Shown piece after piece: positions 36,160-46,200 of a DNA stretch of 47,958 nucleotides. How positions within the stretch are numbered: position 1 is the first letter of the stretch; each line of letters starts with the position of its first letter. Under the pieces are notes generated by a model, which saw only the letters and a program-made list of their open reading frames with translations, was not told the DNA's origin and searched no databases. This stretch comes from a bacterium (lineage in GTDB: Bacteria; Fidelibacterota; Marinisomatia; Marinisomatales; UBA1611), in the NCBI GenBank assembly GCA_004321745.1, contig SGYO01000002.1, positions 1 to 47,958 on the forward strand. The letters are read 5' to 3'. The position numbers and the translations under genes are program-made.

Positions 36160-37197
36160 CTAGTAATTAAAACCGAGCGATACTCTTTGCACGATTCCAA
36201 GAGGACCAAAATCAGATGATGTATAATCAACACTTAAATTGTTATTTGAGTTCATGATCGGATATTTCACACCGACACCAAAGGACAGCCCTTCAATGGC
36301 ATCCTTTTTACCTATACCTGGGTATCCTGCTCTTATGGAAAACATATTGTTTACATTAGTTTCAATACCAATGTTAATATATTCATAATTATCATTAGGA
36401 TGAACGGCATCAAAAGCAAAAAGGATATCAAGTTTCTCTTGGTCAATAATATAGCCACCTAAACCGACTCTAAATAGTAAAGGAAGCGGAAAAGCATCTG
36501 TTTCATATTGTGCGTTAACAAATTCAATATTGCCTTGATTATTAGCATCGGGGTCTACGCTAATATTCATATCTCTGCCTGCTAATGATATATCATTTCC
36601 AAAATTAGCTATGCTAGCACCTAAGATTAGGTTCTTAATTGGCGTCTTATATTGTACTCCAATATCAACGCCAACAGTCTGCCCTGAAGAATGCCATATA
36701 CGCTGCCTAATATTTTTAATTGTTGCCCCTAGTGATAATTCATCCGTTAGTTTTTTACCAACACTTAATCCAATTGACATATCTTGAGAATTAAATTTCT
36801 CTCCAGTCCCATTTGGATTTTCAACTGTTCTAACCAAGTCATCAGGCGATGTAAGCATTGCAAGAGATAAAGAAAATACTCCAACCCTAGGCCACTCAAA
36901 TCCGAAAGAACCAAAGTTATAATCTGTTCCTGCAAGCCATCCATTATTTTCAAAATATGCTTGAATTCCTTTAAGGTTTGCTAACCCAGCAGGATTCCAA
37001 AAACCACTAGAAAGATCGTTTACGATAGCTACATTTGCACCGCCCATCGCAGATCCTCTAGCTCCAGCACTAATTTTTAAAAACTGAGCTGCGGTCGTAC
37101 CTACTTTTGAAATATCTTGGTCATCCTCCAACTGAGAAAAACTTAAGGATATTCCGAATATTAATATTGCTGTAATTATTCTATAATTTTTCATCAT
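36160..37197 (-). CDS. PorV/UPF0164-like outer-membrane protein (cassette 2)
   Basis: This 345-residue protein has a signal peptide ending about residue 21 (SLSFS-QLED). It then has the family marks: AAQFLKISAGARGSAMGGAN (about 38-57), FWNPAGLANL, LGATIKNIRQRIWHSSG, and a C-terminal barrel strand IVQRVSLGFNY with terminal aromatic. It is homologous to the partial protein at the left edge. PorV-type proteins carry T9SS cargo from the translocon to the attachment machinery. The ATG overlaps the stop of the sorted-protein gene (ATGA), and the amidase follows. The role as dedicated partner of its neighbours is inferred. Confidence 0.88.
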   Translation of the reverse strand: MMKNYRIITAILIFGISLSFSQLEDDQDISKVGTTAAQFLKISAGARGSAMGGANVAIVNDLSSGFWNPAGLANLKGIQAYFENNGWLAGTDYNFGSFGFEWPRVGVFSLSLAMLTSPDDLVRTVENPNGTGEKFNSQDMSIGLSVGKKLTDELSLGATIKNIRQRIWHSSGQTVGVDIGVQYKTPIKNLILGASIANFGNDISLAGRDMNISVDPDANNQGNIEFVNAQYETDAFPLPLLFRVGLGGYIIDQEKLDILFAFDAVHPNDNYEYINIGIETNVNNMFSIRAGYPGIGKKDAIEGLSFGVGVKYPIMNSNNNLSVDYTSSDFGPLGIVQRVSLGFNY

Positions 37198-40100
37198 TTA
37201 ATTACCGCAAATCTTCCAGTTGATTCATTACCGTTATCGCTCTTCACATGGAAAATATACATTCCAAATGAAACAGGAAAGTTGTCCGATGTTGTTAGAT
37301 CCCAATACTTAATACCATCTTCTATTGAACTATTATGTTTTAATGATCGTACCAACTCGCCAGACATAGTATATATGTCAATTGAGCAGTTAGATGGCAG
37401 ATTAGCAAAATAGACCCTTCTTGGTCCTCTATCCAAAGGATTTTGAAGATCAAGAGGTTCAATATTGCTAGAAACTACATAAGGATTTGGCACAACATAT
37501 ATATCATCCATATTATCTTTTTCTACAATGATATCTTCTTTTGATGAAGAAGTAGAAAAGGCGAAAATATCGTCTACAAAGGCTCTCGTCGTAAAAACAG
37601 AGAATACATCTCCCTCAACTGGTGCAATAGGTACATCAGTTGTATCAAATGTTAATTCCCATGAGAAAGAACTCATCGATGAATCTTGAAGAATTATAAT
37701 CCGCTCACCAGGATTCCAGATGCTATCAAATGGTGCAGTTTCAATCACGATAAATGGTAATTGCCTAGGTTCAAAACCTCTTGTTGTTTCCCAAATTTCA
37801 AAATTTGCCTGAACATATTCATATCCAGGTCGGTAATTGTTACTAACTTTTTCATTAAACCAGCGCAATTCATAATCAGCTGGATATTTGTTATTACCAA
37901 GATTATTAAAAGGCTTTACGGTAGGGACCCAATTATTTGGACTGTCTTGATTCCACCCTATTTTTTCCTCATCTAGCTCTAACACCTCATTTTGAATACT
38001 TAACGTCATGCCATCAAAAATAGGATTGCCTTCCTCAAGTGCAAGTTTTTTACTGTTTTTAATTGGATAATAAATGAATGTAGCTACTATCTGTTCAGAC
38101 TCATTAATTGAACCATCGTTGTGAATTAGAATTTGCCCATCTGTATCTAATAAATCATAATCACTACCCTTAGTCAAAAGGGTGCCATTAGAATTATGCA
38201 ACTCAAAAGTAAGACTGTCAATATTTTGATGAGAAAGCTTATGATAATTTCCTAACCTTGCTATCAATGTATCAGAAACTTCTTTCTCATCTAAAACGCT
38301 ATAATTAAGCCCATCATCTTCACTAAAAATAATTTTATAGTCGTTTTGATCTTGGATAGATGTGTGATCTATAATCTCTAAATTTATCAAGCCAGTACCA
38401 TTACCTTGGATTTGATCTGGCAAACTATCTTTAAATGTTGAAGCAACGTAACCAGCTGTCATGGTCCTAGGCACTACAGCTACTGTATTCACATCCAAAA
38501 GAACTTCACCTGTCTCAGGATTTACAGTAATAGTTTTTGAACATTCAACTGGAGCTACCATTAACTCAGCATCACCATGATCGTAAGAAACAACTGCATA
38601 ATAATATTTTTGACCATTGATAACATTATTAGAGTCAACAAATACGTGACGAAGTCCAGTATTATCACCCAAATTATAACTAATTCCTCTTCCTGAATAC
38701 GGGATTGTGCTCAATCCTGAATAGTCATTTACTAAATCAAACTTTGCTGATGCACCGTCAACAGTCTTTAAAGGTTCAAATAAAAATTTAGACCCATTTG
38801 CATCTGTTATTGTTTGCTGATCTAAAAAAGAAGGATCAGTAGATCTATAGATGACATATCCCTCAAAATCATATGTCTCAGTTATCGGGTCAAAACTGGT
38901 TTCTGCGACATCATCCCAATATAAAGTAACTTTTTGGTCACCTGGGACTGCAGTAACGTTTGGTTTTTCTGGTGGCTTAGCAAATTGATAATTTTTTTCA
39001 TAAATATCTTGTGCAGTAACAGCATTTAAAGTCAAGTCATCATAATCTTGTCCCACGATCAACGCTATGCTAAACCTTCTGGATTCTTTTTTCGGCAAGT
39101 CAATTGGACCAGAACTATATATGAATATATAATCCCCAGCTTGAACTGAATTAGCTGAATCAAATACTCCTGGAGTTAAATAATTTTCAAAAATAAATTG
39201 ATCGTTTGAGATTCTATTTTGACTAGTAAAAGGAGGAGAGGCAAATCCTGTTAAACCGACCATATCAGATTCATCAAGATCAGTCCAATCTATGTTCGGT
39301 TCACCAGGCTCTCTTGGATCAAATGGATCTCCCGGAGTTGGCAATCCATCATCCTCACCCTCGTCACCAGTGTTGGGAACACCATCAATTCCTACATCAT
39401 GTTTTTCTACATTCCAATCTCCATCTTCATCTATTCCATTATCTTGCCTTTCATCAATCATACCATCATCATCATTATCAATGCCATCATATGGCTGGCC
39501 AGGACTTTCTAAAAATTTATATCCAAAATATCCAGGAGTTCTACCAGACACATCAGAGATTCCATCAGCATCCCAACAATAAACCATATTTAAGTTTTGA
39601 TCAAAAAATGAAAGATCATCTTGCCAATTAGAGGGTCCACCAACATGAGGATCACCCCACATGCCAAAAGTAACGTCATTAAGATCTTTATCACTCTTAT
39701 TTGTGACTTTATAAATGAGAAAAATAATATCCTCGGCTAGAGGGTTTGCCCATTGATAATACCTAGATTCTATCTCAATACCTAAGCCTCGCTTTGCGGA
39801 ATCCGCTTCAAAAGGATAGTATTGAAATTCTTTATTAGTTCTATCATCAACGACAAAAAAGGACTCTAAATCGGAATTTGAAGCTCCTTGCCTAAGGGCG
39901 CCAGGCCAAACATAATCTTTTAAATTTGAATTATACCATCCAAATGGCCAACTATCAGGCTTACCATCGCCATCTCTATCTAAGTCATTACTTGTTGGAA
40001 TGTTTTCACTCGTAGGGTCACCATAAGGAACTGTAAAATCATCATTCCATGCCAACGGCTCCCAACCATAAAATTCCAACCCGTCCGGAGAAACCTCCCC

Positions 40101-40556
40101 ACCTAGTGATGTAAGGCCATCACTGATCATATTAGCATACCAGTTTGTGTCACCGTCAACAATTTCATAAAAAGCATCTTGATGGTGGCCTGATTCAAGA
40201 GGGACCTTAGCACAAATAAATGGCCCAAATTCATATCCATATCCTAGCGTTTCCCAAACAATGTCCGTCACTCTATTTCCAGGACTACTTATCGATCCAT
40301 AGTTCCAAATTTCCGTAGTTATTTTATTCCCGTTTAATATTGCTTTTTGGCGAGGCAAAATCTGCTCATCCGCAGCTTCTGCTTTTCTGGATGCAGACAG
40401 TCTGTCTCTCCATCTATAATATCTATCATGATCACGTTTTGTCCAGCTTTTTTTTGGTCCTTCAATATACCACTCCACATCTTTCCCAAAAGGCCATTGT
40501 GCTAATAAGCTTGTAAAGATAAATAATGTTGATATGATTATTCTTTTTGGTATCAT
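37194..40556 (-). CDS. Large secreted surface protein with T9SS-type C-terminal sorting domain (cassette 2)
   Basis: This 1,120-residue protein has a signal peptide (about 1-18, ending SLLA-QWP) and a C-terminal domain of the same type as the cassette 1 protein: VVPNPYVVSSNI, FANLPSNCSIDIYTM and GRFAVIK at the end. The body shares AEDIIFLIYKVTN, VTLYWDDVAE and DFEGYVIY with that paralog. A cluster of acidic loops near 340-400 (DNDDDGMIDE, DEDGDWNV) looks calcium-binding, like the type-3 thrombospondin pattern. The start is 1 nt after the receptor stop, and the stop overlaps the PorV-like ATG. No enzymatic motif is visible; it is a candidate ligand-binding or display partner of the receptor. 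Confidence 0.85.
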   Translation of the reverse strand: MIPKRIIISTLFIFTSLLAQWPFGKDVEWYIEGPKKSWTKRDHDRYYRWRDRLSASRKAEAADEQILPRQKAILNGNKITTEIWNYGSISSPGNRVTDIVWETLGYGYEFGPFICAKVPLESGHHQDAFYEIVDGDTNWYANMISDGLTSLGGEVSPDGLEFYGWEPLAWNDDFTVPYGDPTSENIPTSNDLDRDGDGKPDSWPFGWYNSNLKDYVWPGALRQGASNSDLESFFVVDDRTNKEFQYYPFEADSAKRGLGIEIESRYYQWANPLAEDIIFLIYKVTNKSDKDLNDVTFGMWGDPHVGGPSNWQDDLSFFDQNLNMVYCWDADGISDVSGRTPGYFGYKFLESPGQPYDGIDNDDDGMIDERQDNGIDEDGDWNVEKHDVGIDGVPNTGDEGEDDGLPTPGDPFDPREPGEPNIDWTDLDESDMVGLTGFASPPFTSQNRISNDQFIFENYLTPGVFDSANSVQAGDYIFIYSSGPIDLPKKESRRFSIALIVGQDYDDLTLNAVTAQDIYEKNYQFAKPPEKPNVTAVPGDQKVTLYWDDVAETSFDPITETYDFEGYVIYRSTDPSFLDQQTITDANGSKFLFEPLKTVDGASAKFDLVNDYSGLSTIPYSGRGISYNLGDNTGLRHVFVDSNNVINGQKYYYAVVSYDHGDAELMVAPVECSKTITVNPETGEVLLDVNTVAVVPRTMTAGYVASTFKDSLPDQIQGNGTGLINLEIIDHTSIQDQNDYKIIFSEDDGLNYSVLDEKEVSDTLIARLGNYHKLSHQNIDSLTFELHNSNGTLLTKGSDYDLLDTDGQILIHNDGSINESEQIVATFIYYPIKNSKKLALEEGNPIFDGMTLSIQNEVLELDEEKIGWNQDSPNNWVPTVKPFNNLGNNKYPADYELRWFNEKVSNNYRPGYEYVQANFEIWETTRGFEPRQLPFIVIETAPFDSIWNPGERIIILQDSSMSSFSWELTFDTTDVPIAPVEGDVFSVFTTRAFVDDIFAFSTSSSKEDIIVEKDNMDDIYVVPNPYVVSSNIEPLDLQNPLDRGPRRVYFANLPSNCSIDIYTMSGELVRSLKHNSSIEDGIKYWDLTTSDNFPVSFGMYIFHVKSDNGNESTGRFAVIK

Positions 40557-40557
40557 T

Positions 40558-43212
40558 CTACAAGTCCAAGCTTAGTCCCAATTTAAAGGATCTAGGAGCA
40601 GAGTAATAATTGGGTCTGGTTACATAATCTTCCCATGTATGCAAGCCAGGCATTCCATAATTTTCAATCAATTGTTCGGATTCTTGATTGCTACGATACT
40701 CATATGTGTATTTGGCAGTTCCAGTGTCATTAAAGACATAACGTTCATTTCTAATGTCGAATAAATTGTAAACTCTCACGAAGAGGGAAACTTTATAGCT
40801 TCGAACTGAGACCCTTGTTTCAAGCTTTGCATCAACATTTCTTTGCACTGGTTTTCTACCACTGTTTGGTTTAGGAACAAAATTCGCATTTGGAATTGAA
40901 GGCGTATAAGGCCATCCAGTAGCTATTTTACCAATCAATCCAAGGGTAGTTTTAGATGGATCGCCGATTATTAAAGTTGTATTTAAAAGATGAGATTGAT
41001 CCCATGATAATGGAACAATTAATTTTTCTTCCTCAGTGTCACTTAATGCGCTGAAATAAAACGAACCTGAGTTTACTGAGTTTCCTTCAGATTTTTGATA
41101 GGTATAATCTACCCAAAGACTAGTTCTTGAAACGGGATCATATCTTTTAGTAAGAGATAAGGTCAATCCTCTTGCACTTCCATAATCCTTATTTAAATAG
41201 ATTGAATAGTTAGAAGGTCCATAATTAGGACTATTATACCGAATACTTTGCAGAGCAAGAAGCTCTCTAATATCTTTGTGAAATAAATTAATATCCATTC
41301 CGATCATATTACCAAACTGTTGCTGAAAACCAAATTCATATAATACCGTCTTCTCTGGTTTTAGATCAGGATTGCCTACAGTGGGAGATAAACCAGCACC
41401 AAAATAACTTTCGCGATATAAATTTCTAAGCGTTGGCATTTGATAAAAGTGACCATAAGAAAAGTGAAAAATTCCTTTATCAGTTATAGGTAGAGAAACA
41501 CCTATTCGCGGTGATATCATTGTTTTTGTAGTAGCCTCTTTCTCATCTGCTTCGGGATATATAAGGTTTGCAATAGTTGAATCATTAGGTATAAAAGCGT
41601 CATACCTAAGACCAACATTCATGATCATCGAACTATATTCCATTTTGTCTTGGATGTATGCAGAATATTGAACAGCATCTTTATCATAAAAAATATGATA
41701 TGGAGATTTATTTTCTAGAAGAACCGTAGGCTCATTATAATTTTGATCATAAAGCACCTGAAGGTTTCGCTCCACTAAATTATCATTTCTGAAACTGAAT
41801 CCAGTTTTAATCTCATGATTTTCACTTATTTGAGTTGTAAAATCAAACTTCCCACCAATTGATTTAGAATTTCTATATGTATGTCCCATTTGAGTGCCAC
41901 CAAACAAAAATGTGGCTGAGGTGGGTTCAGTATTTATGTAATCTGTATTTACATACCTTTCATCTAAGGTGTCAGCGTACAAATAATTTTTATAATCAGT
42001 ATCACTGATAAAAATATTTCCCTCATAAAAGCTTTTTGGGGAAAGAGAATGATTGATCTGAAGCGAGTGGTTATTATTTTCTGTATAGCCTGTAGCTATG
42101 CCGTCAGGATTATACTTGTAAACATGTGAATAGCTTTTACTCTGAGATTTAGACATTATTGATTGAGTCGAAATTTTAATTCTAGGAGATACTCTCCATG
42201 TAAACTTTGATAAAAAATTATTGCTTTCACTAGGATTCATAGGAACATAGCTACTATCACCTGACATTTGTATATACCAATCACCACTTGGAGGGAAATA
42301 TGCAAAATCGCTCGGCCTGTGTTCTCTAACACCATAGAGATAACCATCACTTTGATTGTTTCTTACCGATACATTGAAAGTAAGTTTATCACCTAAACTT
42401 GCAATAACTGGACCAGATACAAACGCATCCAAAGTGCGATTTGCCGTTATTGATTGATTAGAAATATTTGGAAAAATTTCGTCAGCACCTGAATTATAAT
42501 CTCCAGCATAGTAAGAAATACTACCATCATAATTTTTGCCCCCATCTCGCACTTTTACATTAACCACTCCACTCATTGCATTTCCATACTCGGCATTAAA
42601 TGCGCCACTAACAAGCTTCATTTCCTCTAATGCTTTATTACTTAAGCCTACTGCTAAAGAATTTGTGAAAAAGGGGTTCGATACAGAAACACCACCAATA
42701 TAATATCCAACCTCATTACTCCTACCACCTCGAACGTGTAGAGCGCCGTCAGCGCTTTGGTTTACACCAGCATGAGTTGATAAAACACCAAGAAAAGATT
42801 CAACCGGCATATCTTGAATCTCTTTTGCTGTAGTTACTCTTTGAGATGCTGTTAGGTCTTTCTGAACTAAAGGTCTTTCAGCAAGAACTGTAACCTCTTG
42901 CCCTTCAACAACAGATTCCTCAAGACTTATATTTATTTCAGTGGTTTGAGCAGTTGTAATTCTTACATCCTTAACTATTACAGGAGTAAATCCTATAGCA
43001 TCAGCACGAACAGAATAACTACCAGGAGGTATATTTAAAATAACAAATTTACCTCTTTCATCAGAGGCAGCGCCTAAATAGGTATCAACGATAATTATGT
43101 TTACGCCAACTGCAGGAGCATTATCTGACTTTTGAACAACAGTACCTACTAACTTACCATTCGAGCTATAAGCTAGTGCTACAAAAAGTAAAGACGCTAT
43201 TAGTTTTTTCAT
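40558..43212 (-). CDS. TonB-dependent outer-membrane receptor (cassette 2)
   Basis: This receptor of about 884 residues has a signal peptide (MKKLIASLLFVALAYSSNG) and a carboxypeptidase-like domain (GKLVGTVVQKSDNAPAVG, PPGSYSVRADAIGFTP). A plug (IQDMPVESFLGVLSTHAGV, LHVRGGRSNEVGYYIGG) and a barrel follow, containing the typical GNPDLKPEKT. The start is the ATG at 43212. An ATG at 43242 lies inside the hairpin terminator and gives no signal peptide. It is a paralog of the cassette 1 receptor but lacks its EF-hand-like insertions. The substrate is unknown. The sorted-protein gene begins 1 nt after it. Confidence 0.93.
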   Translation of the reverse strand: MKKLIASLLFVALAYSSNGKLVGTVVQKSDNAPAVGVNIIIVDTYLGAASDERGKFVILNIPPGSYSVRADAIGFTPVIVKDVRITTAQTTEINISLEESVVEGQEVTVLAERPLVQKDLTASQRVTTAKEIQDMPVESFLGVLSTHAGVNQSADGALHVRGGRSNEVGYYIGGVSVSNPFFTNSLAVGLSNKALEEMKLVSGAFNAEYGNAMSGVVNVKVRDGGKNYDGSISYYAGDYNSGADEIFPNISNQSITANRTLDAFVSGPVIASLGDKLTFNVSVRNNQSDGYLYGVREHRPSDFAYFPPSGDWYIQMSGDSSYVPMNPSESNNFLSKFTWRVSPRIKISTQSIMSKSQSKSYSHVYKYNPDGIATGYTENNNHSLQINHSLSPKSFYEGNIFISDTDYKNYLYADTLDERYVNTDYINTEPTSATFLFGGTQMGHTYRNSKSIGGKFDFTTQISENHEIKTGFSFRNDNLVERNLQVLYDQNYNEPTVLLENKSPYHIFYDKDAVQYSAYIQDKMEYSSMIMNVGLRYDAFIPNDSTIANLIYPEADEKEATTKTMISPRIGVSLPITDKGIFHFSYGHFYQMPTLRNLYRESYFGAGLSPTVGNPDLKPEKTVLYEFGFQQQFGNMIGMDINLFHKDIRELLALQSIRYNSPNYGPSNYSIYLNKDYGSARGLTLSLTKRYDPVSRTSLWVDYTYQKSEGNSVNSGSFYFSALSDTEEEKLIVPLSWDQSHLLNTTLIIGDPSKTTLGLIGKIATGWPYTPSIPNANFVPKPNSGRKPVQRNVDAKLETRVSVRSYKVSLFVRVYNLFDIRNERYVFNDTGTAKYTYEYRSNQESEQLIENYGMPGLHTWEDYVTRPNYYSAPRSFKLGLSLDL

Positions 43213-43230
43213 TGCCAGGGTGTAATATAT

Positions 43231-43253
43231 AAGGGAGGGCATTGCCCTCCCCT
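43231..43253 (-). terminator. Hairpin after the FG-GAP protein gene
   Basis: GGGAGGGC-att-GCCCTCCC is a strong G-C hairpin 28 nt after the stop of the FG-GAP gene, followed on the minus strand by TTATATATTA. The U-run is imperfect, so it may terminate only part of the transcripts and let the rest enter the cassette 2 receptor gene. Confidence 0.6.
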
Positions 43254-43280
43254 ATACAACTTGATTAAATGGTTAGCTTA

Positions 43281-46200
43281 TTATTTAAGCAAGGTCATGC
43301 TTTTGACCTTTTTCATGCCTGCCCACTCAAGACTGTAGAAATACATTCCTGTAGAAACAGACAATCCATTTTTATTTTTACCGTTCCACATAACTTTATG
43401 TGTACCAGCAGAGACCAATTCGTTATTGATCAGTGTATTTACCAACTGACCATTAACATTATAGATCTTTACAGATACTTTACGATCGATTGGCACTGTG
43501 TACTGTATCGTCGTATTTGGGTTAAATGGGTTAGGATAGTTTTGCTCAAGACGATATTCTTCTGGAGCAATAAACGTAATTGGGTCATCAGCAGCTAATT
43601 GCTCTGAACCATTTTCAATAAGAACGAAACTCCATGCTTTTTCATTTTCAACTTTTGTCAAAGTAGTATCATACTTTGAATCAGTAGCATTCCATGTGTA
43701 AGCAGTATGAGTAAGTGAATCTCTTACGTTTTGAAAGGATAATAAAATTTCTTTCTTATTATCGCCATCAAAATCTAAAAGATCACCTTCCCAATGCGTT
43801 AATATTCTTGAAGGGAAACCCCATCTGAAGGTATGATCTACAGTTACATCGCCATTTTCAGCTGTAGTAGTTTCAGTCTCCGTTACATCAAGCTCTCCCC
43901 AATAAATTACTTTTTCAAGATAGCTAGATCCAGAAGATGGATCAGGACCGATGTATTCTAGAGCAGTAACATTTGGTCTACTTCTACTTGAAAAGATATA
44001 TGGATTATCATGACCATCATAGCCATTTCCAATATCTCCAGAAAAAGTACCAGCGTTACCAATTCTATGAACCTGGTCAGGACCAATAGTTGTTACGTCT
44101 TCACCATTATCATAATCTACGACGTAGATATCGCCAGCGTTGACGCCCCAAGATCCACCATAGTCAGCATAGTATACCTCATGATTTCCATCTCCATCAA
44201 CATCAGAAGCAAAGCCTCCAAATAATGAAAATTCATCACTAGGATATGTTGGCTGATAGTAGCTACCTGCAGAACCTGAATCAGCAATTACATACGTATC
44301 AGGTCCAGTGGAACTAAAGTTATAGAGGTTGAAGTAATTCCAATGGTGGTTTACTACCTCATAGTTACCATCACCATTTAAATCAGCAGGTAATGCATGG
44401 TAAGGACTTCCTCCACCATAGGTATTACTGTTAGTTTGAAATTCAGTAACCCAAGTTTCAAATCCTCCACCAGAGTTGTGTACAAGGTCATCACCTTCTT
44501 GCAAAGAAACAACCAACGTTCCTCTAGGACTACCTCTTCTAATAGCGGTAATTAATTCCTGACGGCCATCACCATCTATATCAAATAGAGTAATCCTTTC
44601 GTGATCACCTCTAAATCCAGCACCATCATCGCCACAACAAATTGCGACTTCAACAGCACATATAGCTGAAGGTTGCTCACCATAGTTATCACTGCCCATT
44701 ACTCCATCCCATTCGTAAATGTGATATCCTTCTGCTTCTGTATTACTTGATGGAAAAATAATTTCATGTTTTCCATCACCGTCAAGATCACCTACACCAA
44801 CTGTTCTTGGATTGTAAGAATGGTTTCTAGATTCTACAGCAGGAGATGCCCAAACAACGTCAAAAGCATTGTTTGCCATATCCATTTCGTAAACAACTAC
44901 TCTACCACCAACATAATCGGTGATCACAACCTCATGCTTACCATCCATATCCATGTCCATTCCAGCAATAGAAGCTCTAGCTCCTGTAGGGTCATTACCT
45001 AAAGTAGCTGAAGCTTTACCAACACCAGCGATAGACCAGTTTGGAGCTAGGTGATATGATTCATTGCCACCAGCAACATCCCAAGAAAATGAGGTGTATT
45101 CAAGGACAATGATTTGAGGCTGAGAAGCTTCGGTTGAAAACAAATTAGCTATAACAACTTCATGTTTGCCATCACCATCTAAATCTGTTTCAGAAATATC
45201 AAGAGGATAATATCGATCTAATGGTTCACCTTTACTTGATAATATGGTAGTGCTCATATAGTCTGTAGGATCTTTTGGATTACTTCCAACAAACTCAATC
45301 CAAACAACACCTTCTTCAGTGCCTGTACCCACAATGAAATCAGGCTTAGAGTCACCATCAATATTACCCATATCACCACCACGTGACCTGCCACCAAAAG
45401 TTAGAACTTCAGTGAAATCAGCAGCAGCAACACCTGCAATACCATTACCGACAATAGGACTCATTTTAACTTCATCAAGATAAATTACACCTGTTCCACC
45501 GCCACTAACATACATTACACCAACTTGGGTAATTTCAGTTCCAGCAGGGACGTTTGCAAAAATTTCCATAGGGTTCCAAGCAACACTTAAATCACCAACA
45601 TTGCTACCTACAGAATCCATGCCAACTAGAGCATAACCTGATGTAAAGTATTTGGCAAATAAAACTGCTCTACCAGTGGTAACTGATAAACCAGGATGCA
45701 CATGCGCACTAGCGATGAATTGGGTACCCACAGGAAGAGCATCCGCACCAGCATAAGTAAAATATGCATTGTTCTCTGTATCTACAGCACCAAATTCAGG
45801 AATGGATAAAGCACTATCACCCACTGACGCAGCAAATAAAACAGTATCTCCGCCTGCCTCAGCAAGTAAAGTATCCCCTGATTCAATAACGGTAATCCCA
45901 CCGTCTGTAGGATGAAAACCCCAACCAGCAGTACCGCCATCAACACCACCATTTGTAATTACGTTTGGTGATACACTGTCAAGAGAAGTGTTCTCATAAT
46001 AATATAATTTTCCATTTGTCATAGGAAACCAAGCATCCATATCGTAGTCACCATCAACATCTTTGAACGCAAATCCATGACGGTTAAATGAACCTGGATC
46101 ACCATCTCCAAAAAGACCGTTTAAATCAGCTTGCAATTCGTATGTGTCAGGCCCAGTAGCCTCCCAGATTGCAAAACTAAAGTTATCCCATGTATTTACC

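Noticed and set aside
39292-39631. Plus-strand Ser/Pro-rich and His-rich ORFs around 39300-39630
   Set aside because: They are antisense to the acidic calcium-loop region of the sorted protein, whose GAT-rich codons read as Ser, Pro or His on the other strand.
43213-43242. Upstream ATG at 43242 as start of the cassette 2 receptor
   Set aside because: It lies inside the terminator-like hairpin, and the extra residues spoil the signal peptide. The ATG at 43212 gives a normal one.
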